From the NCBI RefSeq assembly GCF_045223415.1, contig NZ_JBEQZJ010000044.1:1-32513 (forward strand): DNA of 32,513 bases, in the 5' to 3' direction. Below are positions 8,304-16,004 of this stretch, one piece after another. Position 1 is the stretch's first letter, and each line of letters opens with the position of its first letter. This DNA is from Hoskinsella mucinilytica (GTDB lineage: Bacteria > Bacillota_I > Bacilli_A > Erysipelotrichales > Erysipelotrichaceae). A model generated the notes under the pieces. The model was not told the origin of the DNA, did not search any database, and saw nothing but the letters and a program-made list of their open reading frames with translations. Position numbers and translations under genes: made by a program.

Positions 8304-9314
8304 ATGAAAAACAAAATAACGATCCAAGATATCGCAGATCGATGCAAGGTATCAAAAGCATGTGTTTCAAGATACCTAAACAATGGGTATGTTTCGCAGG
8401 AAAAAGGCGAACTGATACAGAAAGTAATCGAAGAAACCGGGTTTGAACAAAATTTCTTCGCAAAACGATTAAAACAAAGTCAAAGCCACCTCATTGGTTT
8501 AACATTCTCACGTTTAGATTCTGTCACTGTTGGAAGAACCGTAGAAGGTATGATGGAGATTTTGGAAGAACATGGATATCAAATGCTGATTATGGTATCT
8601 CGCTTAAGTGAAAAAAGAGAATTAGAACAACTGCAAAGACTGGCACATCAAGGGGTGGATGGTATCGTCATGGGATGCATGGGCATCAAACAAAGCCACG
8701 TTAATATGGTTGCATCGCTTTCCATACCGGTATTATTCAGTGGACAACGTAATCCCAAAGTTCCTTATATTAAGCTAAATGATTATAAGGCAGGAAGAAT
8801 GTGTGCTGATTACTTATACGATATGGGACATCGAGATATCTTATTTCTTGGTGTATCAGAAAATGATCTTGCAGTTGGTATTGAGCGAAAAACCGGGTTT
8901 TTCGATGCCTTTAAAAGCAAACAAGAAAAAGTAAGATTGTCTTATTTTGAAACTGATTTTCAATTTAAACACATTCTCACGAAGCTGAAAGATATTCATA
9001 TTTCCACACATACTGCTATCGTAGGCGCAACAGATAAAATAGCAATTGCAGCCATGAGATATCTATTACATAAGGGATATCAAATTCCTGATGACATATC
9101 CATCATGGGAATTGGAGGATACGATATTGGAGAAGTATACGTTCCCTCCCTCACTACGATTTCTTTTGATGATTTTGAAATGGGTCGTGTATTGGGATCC
9201 ACAATATTAGCACTGATAAGAAAAGAAAGCATCAACGAAAAAGCCGGAGATCTTGTCTCCCTAACCTTAATGGAACGAGAAAGTGTCAAACGCTTAAACA
9301 TTGTAGATGTATAA
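8304..9314 (+). CDS. LacI family transcriptional regulator
   Basis: This sugar-responsive repressor has 336 residues. The N-terminal LacI helix-turn-helix reads TIQDIADRCKVSKACVSRYL (about 6-25), followed by the hinge region and a periplasmic-binding-like effector domain. ATG at 8304 is chosen over GTG at 8295, because AGAGGTG then sits at the right distance as RBS. It is the last gene of the EIIBC-esterase operon, so its likely target is the operon's own operator near 5844. The recognition Cys in SKACVSRYL replaces the more common Thr. The effector is probably the imported sugar or its phosphate. Confidence 0.92.
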   Translation: MKNKITIQDIADRCKVSKACVSRYLNNGYVSQEKGELIQKVIEETGFEQNFFAKRLKQSQSHLIGLTFSRLDSVTVGRTVEGMMEILEEHGYQMLIMVSRLSEKRELEQLQRLAHQGVDGIVMGCMGIKQSHVNMVASLSIPVLFSGQRNPKVPYIKLNDYKAGRMCADYLYDMGHRDILFLGVSENDLAVGIERKTGFFDAFKSKQEKVRLSYFETDFQFKHILTKLKDIHISTHTAIVGATDKIAIAAMRYLLHKGYQIPDDISIMGIGGYDIGEVYVPSLTTISFDDFEMGRVLGSTILALIRKESINEKAGDLVSLTLMERESVKRLNIVDV

Positions 9315-9367
9315 TAAGAGAATAGAGATCGCACCCTAAACGCCAAACCTATCACATGGAGAGACCA

Positions 9368-9411
9368 CAGAGTTTCATGTTGTACAACCATTAATTCTTC
9401 ACAAAACTCTG
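9368..9411. repeat. Inverted repeat after lacI
   Basis: CAGAGTTT and AAACTCTG are exact complements separated by 28 bases that hold the palindrome GTTGTACAAC. No T-run follows on either strand, so this is not a normal terminator. It may be a decayed one or a mobile element remnant. Confidence 0.4.
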
Positions 9412-9476
9412 AAATCCATACCAAAAATTTTTCTGCTTATTTCCTATTCTTCTTCAAATAACAAACATAATAAGAA

Positions 9477-9759
9477 ATCGATAAATTCAGAAAGAAAATC
9501 TGTAAAAAAAATATACCTATACTTGAAATGCTGGATCATTTCGCCAATCAAAAGCATCCCTCAAAGCTCAGATATCATTGGCTTGGATGCTGCATAATAT
9601 CCACATGTTATCCCAATTCCAAGATCTACAAACAAGGAAAGAATCATAGAAAATCTCTCTGCTTTTGAAGTAACTTTAACTCATGAAGAATTCATGGCAT
9701 TGGAAAATGCATTGTGGAAATATAAGATTTATGGGCAAAGAAAAGAATTAAAATTTTGA
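9477..9759 (+). pseudogene. Aldo/keto reductase C-terminal remnant with two frameshifts
   Basis: Three reading frames in turn spell the end of an aldo/keto reductase. The first (from 9477) contains LEMLDHFANQKH. The second (about 9566-9595) gives AQISLAWMLH. The third (from 9598) gives YPHVIPIPRSTNKERIIENL and continues to a stop at 9757-9759, ending with YGQRKE as in YGHR-type reductases. Each shift is explained by loss of one base, the second within a short A run at 9596. The N-terminal two thirds are absent, so it is dead. It is not a copy of the intact reductase at 18291, whose C-terminus differs. Confidence 0.75.
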
Positions 9760-9807
9760 CCATTGATATAAGAAATAAAACTATAGATATGCTTATAAAT
9801 TCCAAAA

Positions 9808-9869
9808 ATGCCGATCGAATTACCCCAAAAATACAGATCAAATCGCCCCAAAAACACCGAACAAGATTG
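9808..9869. repeat. 23-nt tandem repeats, possible insertion sequence end
   Basis: Two full units, starting at 9808 and 9831, share the pattern GATC-AAT--CCCCAAAA, with about 18 of 23 positions equal. A third, decayed partial unit starts at 9854. Repeats of this look and spacing occur near the ends of IS21-like elements. That comparison is from memory, and no transposase is present here. Confidence 0.5.
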
Positions 9870-10000
9870 TATCATCTCTTAAATTCTATTATACTAACAA
9901 AAGTGAACCTGATCTATTAATGATCATAACAAATGGTAACATGACATACACAAGAGAAGATGGTGTAAAAATCATCCCCATCAGATGTTTGAAAAACTAA
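9863..10000 (+). pseudogene. C-terminal remnant of a protein, perhaps a DUF4143-type ATPase
   Basis: An open frame with no start of its own runs into the repeats at 9863 and ends with a stop at 9998-10000. It reads like a real protein end: SEPDLLMIITNGNMTYTRED followed by GVKIIPIRCLKN. This resembles the tail of AAA ATPases with a DUF4143 domain, an assignment made from memory and weak. The abrupt beginning at the repeats fits truncation by a mobile element. Confidence 0.35.
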
Positions 10001-10002
10001 TC

Positions 10003-10042
10003 AAAAAAGGAATACCTAAACACATACAGGTATTCCTTTTCT
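10003..10042 (-). terminator. Terminator of the beta-glucoside operon
   Basis: GGAATACCT and AGGTATTCC pair perfectly around a 10-base loop, flanked by A-runs and T-runs on both sides. On the minus strand it lies directly after the last GH1 gene of the operon. Its symmetry could also stop rightward transcription. Confidence 0.88.
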
Positions 10043-10048
10043 TTCATC

Positions 10049-11452
10049 TTATTCTAACTCTTCGCCATTGCTCTGAATGACTTTTTGATACCAATAGAAG
10101 CTATCTTTTCTACTTCTATTATATGTACCTTTCCCTTCATCATCTACATCAACATAGATGAAGCCATAACGTTTCTTCATTTCACCCGTTCCGGCAGATA
10201 CGATATCGATACAGCCCCATGGGGTATAACCCATCAAATCTACTCCATCAATTTCTACAGCTTTCTTCATTTCTTTGATATGCTCTCTTAGATAATCAAT
10301 ACGGTATGGATCATGAATACTTCCATCTTCTTCCACCTTATCGTATGTACCCAAGCCATTTTCTACGATCATTAAAGGTATTTGATAACGATCATAGAAT
10401 AGATTCAAGGAATGACGAAGACCTTTTGGATCGATAGACCATCCCCATGGTGTTGTTGGCAAATAAGGATTTGTATATCCTGTATTCATGGATCCACAAT
10501 CAATTGCCATTGCTTTTGTTTCCTTACCGCAAACAAGAGTGAAATAATAACTATATGATAAGAAGTCTACCTTACCCTTCATTAGCAATTCATCATCGCC
10601 TTCCTGTTTTGGAAGAACGATGCCCTTTCTTTCAAACTCTTTTAATTTATATGCCGGATAATATCCACGACATTGTACATCCGGATAAAATAACATCGTT
10701 TTCATGAAATCTTCGTTTGCCTGTACATCATCAGGATCACAGCTATTCGGATAAGAGAACATGCCTCCATACATCATTCCAACCTTATTGTTCGGATCAA
10801 TTTCATGAGCCATTTGCACAACCGTAGCACTTGCTAAAAATTGATGATAAGCAGCAGTCATTCTTGTCTGCTCATCTGCATCATTTGGTACTCCACCGGC
10901 CATCCAAGGCATCATAGACATACAATTGATTTCATTGAATGTCAACCAATAAGTAACTTTTCCTTTATAACGATTGAAAATAGTTTTACAATATTTCACA
11001 TAAAAATCAATCACTTTTCGGTTGGTCCAAGAACCATATTTCTGTAAACCTAATGGTGTTTCATAATGAGAAATCGTTACCAAAGGTTCGATTCCATGTT
11101 TATGACATTCATCAAAAACCTCATCATAATGCTTTAATCCGGCTTCGTTGGGTTCTTCATCATCACCATTTGGAAAAATTCTAGCCCAGTTAATGGACAT
11201 ACGATACGTCTTAAATCCCATTTCACCAAACAACGCAATATCTTCTTTAAAATGCCCATAGTGATCGATTGCAGTATGACTTGGATAATTTTTTCCTTCT
11301 AATACGCCATCTGTAATCTCTCTTGGCGTGTGTGCGTCTCCAGCAGTCATGACATCGGCAGTGTTAACGCCTTTACCATCACTATCCCATGCACCTTCAC
11401 ATTGATTGGCAGCAGTAGCACCGCCCCATAAAAACCCTTTTGGAAAACTCAT
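10049..11452 (-). CDS. 6-phospho-beta-glucosidase, GH1 family (distal tandem copy)
   Basis: This is the last gene of the beta-glucoside operon, 467 residues. It opens with SFPKGFLWGGATAANQCEG. The acid/base Glu is in TFNEINCMS, the nucleophile Glu in VENGLGTYD, and the phosphate-binding set in SAGTGEMKKRYGFIYVD. The RBS AAGGAGG is well placed. It follows its sister gene by 31 bases. The two share length and termini but differ in the middle: where the sister has NCAILLPMIS after the acid/base Glu, this one has NCMSMMPWMA. Different aglycones are therefore likely. It acts in the cytoplasm on PTS products. Confidence 0.94.
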   Translation of the reverse strand: MSFPKGFLWGGATAANQCEGAWDSDGKGVNTADVMTAGDAHTPREITDGVLEGKNYPSHTAIDHYGHFKEDIALFGEMGFKTYRMSINWARIFPNGDDEEPNEAGLKHYDEVFDECHKHGIEPLVTISHYETPLGLQKYGSWTNRKVIDFYVKYCKTIFNRYKGKVTYWLTFNEINCMSMMPWMAGGVPNDADEQTRMTAAYHQFLASATVVQMAHEIDPNNKVGMMYGGMFSYPNSCDPDDVQANEDFMKTMLFYPDVQCRGYYPAYKLKEFERKGIVLPKQEGDDELLMKGKVDFLSYSYYFTLVCGKETKAMAIDCGSMNTGYTNPYLPTTPWGWSIDPKGLRHSLNLFYDRYQIPLMIVENGLGTYDKVEEDGSIHDPYRIDYLREHIKEMKKAVEIDGVDLMGYTPWGCIDIVSAGTGEMKKRYGFIYVDVDDEGKGTYNRSRKDSFYWYQKVIQSNGEELE

Positions 11453-11483
11453 AAGTATAACCTCCTTTTTCTATTTGTTTCTT

Positions 11484-12887
11484 TTATTCTAATATTTCTC
11501 CATTAGATTCGATAACGTTCTTATACCAGTAGAATGAGTCTTTTCTACTTCTATTTAATGTACCTGATCCATCATTATTCTTATCTACATAAATAAAACC
11601 ATAACGTTTTTTCATTTCTCCGGTTCCGGCAGATATCAAATCAATACAACCCCATGGTGTATAACCCATCAAAGGAATACCATCTTCCTCTACAGCTTTT
11701 TCCATTTCAATGATATGAGTTCTTAAATAATCAATACGATAGTCATCATGAACACTTCCATCAGCTTCTTTTACATCAAAGTTACCCATTCCATTCTCTA
11801 CAATAAACAAAGGTAATTGATAACGATCATATAACATATTCAAAGAATAACGAAGTCCTACTGGATCAATTGGCATATGCCATGGTGTTTCAATTAAATA
11901 GTCATTTTTTGCACTATCGATTGCACTTCCTACCATATTCATTCCGATTTGTTTGGTTCTTGAGGAACAAAGTGTCATATAATACGAATATCCGATAAAA
12001 TCCACTTTTCCTTTATATAGAAGTTCTTCATCTTCTGCTTCCATCTGAATATGTATATCATTCTTTTTCCAGAATGCCTTTGCTTTCGCATCATAATAAC
12101 CACGACACATAATATCACTGAAATAAAGTTGTTTATCCATATCCTTTTCACAAGCCATTACATCTTCTGGATGGCATGTATGTGGATAAGAGAACATACC
12201 TGCATACATCATCCCTACTTTAACATCAGGATAATGTGTATGTGCGTAGGTTACTGCTTTTGCACTGGCAACAAATTGATGATGTGCAGATTGATATACA
12301 TCTTGTAATGTAGGATCTTTTAAACCAATAGAAATCATCGGTAATAAAATAGCACAGTTGATTTCATTGAATGTCATCCAATATTTTACTTTGGTATGAT
12401 AACGATCCAGAATCACCTTGGCATAGTTTTCAAAGAATGTTACAACGTTACGATTTTTCCATCCACCATATGTTTTTACTAAATGAAGTGGCATTTCATA
12501 ATGTGACATAGTAACAACAGGTTCGATTCCATATCGTAATAATTCGTCAAATACCCTGTCATAAAATTGTAATCCTTCTTCGTTTGGTTTGGTATCATCA
12601 CCGTTTGGAAAGATTCTTGTCCATGCAATCGACATACGATAGCATTTGAATCCCATTTCCGCAAATAATGCAATATCTTCTTGATAGTGGTGATAGAAAT
12701 CAATCGCTTCATGGCTTGGATAATAGACATCATCCTTGATTTCATCCATGTAGATACGTGCCTTATCTACCTCTCCGGCAGTCGCAACATCTGCGGTACT
12801 AGGTCCTTTTCCACCCTCATTCCAACCACCTTCACATTGGTTGGCAGCGGTAGCACCACCCCATAAAAATCCTTTTGGAAAACTCAT
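11484..12887 (-). CDS. 6-phospho-beta-glucosidase, GH1 family (proximal tandem copy)
   Basis: This 467-residue enzyme follows EIIBC by 15 bases, so it is the first glycosidase made after import. The opening SFPKGFLWGGATAANQCEGG is nearly that of the next gene. Acid/base Glu is in TFNEINCAI and nucleophile Glu in VENGMGNFD, where Met replaces the Leu seen in the other three copies. The phosphate site SAGTGEMKKRYGF is intact. Its RBS AGAGGA is weaker than that of its sister. It hydrolyses 6-phospho-beta-glucosides to glucose-6-phosphate and an aglycone or sugar. Confidence 0.94.
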   Translation of the reverse strand: MSFPKGFLWGGATAANQCEGGWNEGGKGPSTADVATAGEVDKARIYMDEIKDDVYYPSHEAIDFYHHYQEDIALFAEMGFKCYRMSIAWTRIFPNGDDTKPNEEGLQFYDRVFDELLRYGIEPVVTMSHYEMPLHLVKTYGGWKNRNVVTFFENYAKVILDRYHTKVKYWMTFNEINCAILLPMISIGLKDPTLQDVYQSAHHQFVASAKAVTYAHTHYPDVKVGMMYAGMFSYPHTCHPEDVMACEKDMDKQLYFSDIMCRGYYDAKAKAFWKKNDIHIQMEAEDEELLYKGKVDFIGYSYYMTLCSSRTKQIGMNMVGSAIDSAKNDYLIETPWHMPIDPVGLRYSLNMLYDRYQLPLFIVENGMGNFDVKEADGSVHDDYRIDYLRTHIIEMEKAVEEDGIPLMGYTPWGCIDLISAGTGEMKKRYGFIYVDKNNDGSGTLNRSRKDSFYWYKNVIESNGEILE

Positions 12888-12902
12888 ATGAATTCCTCTT
12901 TT

Positions 12903-14282
12903 CTATTCTGCTTCATCTTTATACATAAACAAGGTTAATACAAAAGTAATGATCAAACCGGCAATCACACCAGCTGCCATCCAAATTAGATTTGATGTTC
13001 CTCCAGGTAAATAAATTGGGAATGCAAAGATACCGGCGCTACCTGTAATCGCATAAGCTACCGCTTTACCTAAACCGGCAATACATCCACCGGCAAAACT
13101 ACCGATCATTGAAGCATATAGCGGTGTTTTATATTTCAGATTGACACCATACATTGCAGGTTCTGTAACTCCACCAAGGAAGGCAGTAATCGCACAACCT
13201 GATGCTAATGATTTAACATTTGTCTTTTTAGATTTTACCGCAACAGCAGCAGAAGCAGCAGCTTGATCTAAATTGGAAATGATCATACCTGTCAATACGA
13301 TTGGTTCCCAACCGATGGTTGCGAAAGAGTTCAACATATAAGGCATCAAAGAAGAATGCATTCCTGTCATAACAAGAAGTGGACATAATCCAGCAAAAAT
13401 AGCGACACCTAAGAAACCTGTAGAGTTATATAACCAAATAATTGCTTCAGAAATATAAGTACCTAGGAAAGAGCCAATAGGTCCTAATACACATAATGCA
13501 AGGGGAATCATCACGATCAATGTCAATAATGGTTCTGTGATTGAACGAACAGCATCTGGTGAAATTTTCGCAAAGAACTTTTCAATCGGTGCCATTACCC
13601 ATACAGTTAATAATGCAGGGAAAATCGTGCTTGTGTAAGATGCAGAATAAATAGGAAGACCCGCAACATTCAAAGCAGTTCCTTCTGTAATAGCAGCGAC
13701 AAAATTAGGATGAATAAACATTGCGCCAATTAACATACCAAGACTCATATTTGCGCCAAACTTTTTCGCAGCCGTAGCACCTACGAAAACCGGTAGGAAA
13801 TAGAATCCGGCATCACCAACAAAGCTTAATACCAAATAAGTAGAAGAAGTTTCCGTGATAATACCAGTCATTTCTAATACTAATACAATAATTTTGATAA
13901 ATCCGGCACCAATCAAACATGGAATTAATGGTGTAATACAACCGGCAATGGCATCAAATACAGCTCCGATACTGAATTTCTTTTTCCCTCCATCAAGATT
14001 TTCATTCACAGCATCCTGTTGTGCCAATCCTGTTTTCTTACAGATCAGATTGTAAGCATCTCCGACAGCTTGTCCGATAATGATCTGAAGTTGATCACCA
14101 GACCACTGACATCCCATAACGCCCTCAACCTTTTCAATTTCTTCTTTCTTTACTGCACTTTTATCTTTCACATTAAAACGTAAGCGAGTAATACAGTGAG
14201 TAAAAAATGTGATGTTGTCTTTGCCACCGACCAAGTCAATGACACTGTTTGCTAAATCTTCATATCTTTCTTTCTTTGCCAT
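12903..14282 (-). CDS. PTS EIIBC, beta-glucoside type
   Basis: This membrane permease and phosphotransferase has 459 residues. EIIB covers about 1-85 with the phosphorylated Cys30 in FFTHCITRLRF. EIIC follows with about ten helices and carries GMHSSLMPYM and GGVTEPAMYGVNLKYKTP. No EIIA domain is fused, unlike classical BglF; the separate EIIA gene lies two genes upstream. RBS AAAGGAGAG. The gene is placed behind the second antitermination switch (14356-14436), so its expression depends on LicT. EIIB should also phosphorylate LicT when no substrate is present, which is known for this family and closes the control loop. Confidence 0.92.
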   Translation of the reverse strand: MAKKERYEDLANSVIDLVGGKDNITFFTHCITRLRFNVKDKSAVKKEEIEKVEGVMGCQWSGDQLQIIIGQAVGDAYNLICKKTGLAQQDAVNENLDGGKKKFSIGAVFDAIAGCITPLIPCLIGAGFIKIIVLVLEMTGIITETSSTYLVLSFVGDAGFYFLPVFVGATAAKKFGANMSLGMLIGAMFIHPNFVAAITEGTALNVAGLPIYSASYTSTIFPALLTVWVMAPIEKFFAKISPDAVRSITEPLLTLIVMIPLALCVLGPIGSFLGTYISEAIIWLYNSTGFLGVAIFAGLCPLLVMTGMHSSLMPYMLNSFATIGWEPIVLTGMIISNLDQAAASAAVAVKSKKTNVKSLASGCAITAFLGGVTEPAMYGVNLKYKTPLYASMIGSFAGGCIAGLGKAVAYAITGSAGIFAFPIYLPGGTSNLIWMAAGVIAGLIITFVLTLFMYKDEAE

Positions 14283-14355
14283 AAATAAGCTCTCCTTTTC
14301 TTATCTGTTCTATATGCAAACAACATATCTCGTACGCTGATATCTTGTTTTTGCT

Positions 14356-14410
14356 AAAATAAAACCTCAACACAAAAGCACGCAAATATCCTGTGCTCTT
14401 ATGTTGAGGT
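14356..14410 (-). terminator. LicT-controlled terminator 2, upstream of EIIBC
   Basis: On the minus strand ACCTCAAC pairs with GTTGAGGT, with an inner AGCAC/GTGC stem, and is followed by TTTATTTT. Its first three bases are also the last bases of RAT2, so folding of the RAT excludes the terminator. Confidence 0.82.
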
Positions 14411-14436
14411 AATGCCCAAATTAATGGTTACAATCC
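14408..14436 (-). promoter_or_regulatory. RAT2, ribonucleic antiterminator site
   Basis: The minus strand reads GGATTGTAACCATTAATTTG then GGCATTACC, which closely follows the 29-nt LicT/SacT-type RAT pattern GGATTGTTACTG...GGGCAAAACC. The 5' half lies inside the last codons of the LicT gene itself (14421-14436). Bound LicT would keep terminator 2 from forming. Confidence 0.82.
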
Positions 14437-15257
14437 TCTCTACTACATAAGCGATTGATATGTAACATCAGATACAACAGCTCTTCTTCACTGGGATCCC
14501 AGTTTAAAGCTGATATCAGATATTTTTTGATATGAACAACGCAATCATAGGTTTTATGATAAGCATTTTTCATAGAGTCATACATTTTCTTGTTCTCACT
14601 TGTAATCTCAGTATCATTTTCTCTTCTTTTTAAAAGATACTGTAAATGTGAGACAAATCTTGAATAATTGAATCCATCACGATCTATTTTTAATGAGAAA
14701 TCCTTTTCTATGATCTTTGTTAAGTCATTTATAATGGTTTTCTCATCCACTTCACTACCTTCGCTTCTCTGTATTGTTTCCGCATTGATGAAATGCATGG
14801 CAATACTCACTGCTTCATCCTTAGATAAATGCGTATCCATTTCTTTATTGATAAGCTTAATTGCCCACTCACCAACATACATTTCAGCTTCATATAAATG
14901 TCTAATATCATAACTAAATGGCATTTTGATATCCATGTTTTTACGATAACGTTCTATCGCAAAATTGATATGGTCTGCCAATGTAAATACAATATTAGCA
15001 TTGATTTCGTTCTTGATTTTCGTTTTCGCAAGATCAACGATCTTCGCACTAAGCACAAATACACTTTCAGGTATTTCATTAAACAAATGGAGATAATCCG
15101 GCTTGATACCATAATAGGTACGCCATATCAAACTAAGATCCTTTAACTCATAGGGTATTTTGGGAAAACCAATTCCTTTGCCAAAAGCTACTAGTTCATG
15201 ACCATCGTTATCAACACATACAGCCACATTGTTATTGATTTTCTTAATGACTTTCAT
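14421..15257 (-). CDS. BglG/LicT family transcriptional antiterminator
   Basis: This RNA-binding antiterminator has 278 residues. The CAT RNA-binding domain covers about 1-55 (IKKINNNVAV, GKGIGFPK). PRD1 (about 65-170) holds a His in FTLADHINFAIERY and another in AMHFIN. PRD2 (about 175-275) holds a His in SHLQYLLKR and one in LMLHINRL. In this family EIIB phosphorylates PRD1 to inhibit, and HPr phosphorylates PRD2 to activate. It sits between EIIA (17 bases upstream) and EIIBC, with one RAT before EIIA and one after its own stop. It is therefore itself behind a switch it controls, giving positive feedback. Confidence 0.95.
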   Translation of the reverse strand: MKVIKKINNNVAVCVDNDGHELVAFGKGIGFPKIPYELKDLSLIWRTYYGIKPDYLHLFNEIPESVFVLSAKIVDLAKTKIKNEINANIVFTLADHINFAIERYRKNMDIKMPFSYDIRHLYEAEMYVGEWAIKLINKEMDTHLSKDEAVSIAMHFINAETIQRSEGSEVDEKTIINDLTKIIEKDFSLKIDRDGFNYSRFVSHLQYLLKRRENDTEITSENKKMYDSMKNAYHKTYDCVVHIKKYLISALNWDPSEEELLYLMLHINRLCSREDCNH

Positions 15258-15274
15258 GAACGTCTTTCTCCCTT

Positions 15275-15754
15275 CTAATCAAATGAAATAACTTTATCCT
15301 CCCCCATTATAACATGATTTCCAGATGCAGACACAACCATTTTGTACTCAGATGAATTCGTAATTACCATAGGTGTCGTCAATGTCATATCATGTGCTTT
15401 CATAAATGTCATATCAATTTCAATTAATGCGGTACCCTTTGAAACCTTATCACCGGCTGATACAAGAGCCTTAAAGCCTTCACCATTTAAATTAACGGTA
15501 TCTAATCCAATATGAATTAAAATTTCAGCGCCATTCGCTGCGGTAATACCTACTGCATGAAGCGTATTCGCTAACATTGCGATGGTTCCATCACATGGTG
15601 CACAGATAAATTGAGATTCAGGTTCAAAGGCAATGCCATCTCCCATCATTTTTTGAGCAAACACTTGATCTGGAACTTGATTTAAAGCCACCGTAGTTCC
15701 TGTTACAGGCGCATATAATTCTATCGTTTTCTTTTGTTTCTTTGTCCAAAACAT
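15275..15754 (-). CDS. PTS EIIA, glucose family
   Basis: This is a stand-alone soluble EIIA of 159 residues. The active His81 is in ILIHIGLDTV and the partner His66 in NTLHAVGIT. The beta-rich core follows the glucose-type EIIA (Crr) pattern from YAPVTGT to the C-terminal GDKVSKG and VITN blocks. In most beta-glucoside systems this domain is fused to EIIBC; here it is separate and first in the operon. It is the only EIIA in the window, and the EIIBC at 5943 lacks one, so sharing is likely. RBS GAAAGGATGG. It is behind RAT1/terminator 1. Confidence 0.93.
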   Translation of the reverse strand: MFWTKKQKKTIELYAPVTGTTVALNQVPDQVFAQKMMGDGIAFEPESQFICAPCDGTIAMLANTLHAVGITAANGAEILIHIGLDTVNLNGEGFKALVSAGDKVSKGTALIEIDMTFMKAHDMTLTTPMVITNSSEYKMVVSASGNHVIMGEDKVISFD

Positions 15755-15776
15755 AGTAATTCCATCCTTTCCACAA

Positions 15777-15847
15777 ATAAAAAACTCTTCGGGTTCTTAC
15801 ACAAAAACAGCATTTTCATCTGTTTTAGGTAATGCCTCCCGAAGAGT
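15777..15847 (-). terminator. LicT-controlled terminator 1, operon leader
   Basis: On the minus strand ACTCTTCGGG pairs perfectly with CCCGAAGAGT, followed by TTTTTTATTT. The left arm lies wholly inside RAT1, so the antiterminator and terminator folds exclude each other. An inner AACAG/CTGTT stem fills the loop. Confidence 0.87.
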
Positions 15848-15855
15848 AACAAGCC
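15828..15855 (-). promoter_or_regulatory. RAT1, ribonucleic antiterminator site
   Basis: The minus strand reads GGCTTGTTACTCTTCGGGAG then GCATTACC, a close match to the LicT-type RAT pattern, with a CTC/GAG upper stem around TTCGG. It is one base shorter than RAT2 in the apical loop. Both sites end in GGCATTACC rather than the usual GGCAAAACC. It lies about 20 bases after the promoter -10. Confidence 0.85.
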
Positions 15856-15876
15856 TAATTTCTTATTTGCACATTT

Positions 15877-15905
15877 ATCTTAGCACCGCATGAAAGCGTT
15901 GTCAA
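15877..15905 (-). promoter_or_regulatory. SigA-type promoter of the beta-glucoside operon
   Basis: TTGACA (15900-15905) is a perfect -35. It is followed by exactly 17 bases and TAAGAT (15877-15882) as -10. Transcription would start near 15870, giving a leader that begins just ahead of RAT1. Confidence 0.9.
15891..15904 (-). promoter_or_regulatory. CcpA cre box over the operon promoter
   Basis: TGACAACGCTTTCA matches TGWNANCGNTNWCA at all fixed positions. It covers most of the -35 and the start of the spacer, so CcpA binding would block polymerase. Catabolite repression is therefore layered on top of antitermination. Confidence 0.85.
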
Positions 15906-16004
15906 TACATTTTTTTAAATTTCTTGACTATGATTTTGGCAGATATTTTATGTCTAATCAAATAAGCTTTTATGTTATTATCATTTCTAAACTCATGAAA
16001 TAGC

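Noticed and set aside
9080..9424. Open frame of 114 codons on the minus strand
   Set aside because: It is antisense to the end of lacI; no ribosome site and low-complexity translation.
9808..9869. CRISPR-like array
   Set aside because: Repeats are contiguous without spacers and only two to three units long.
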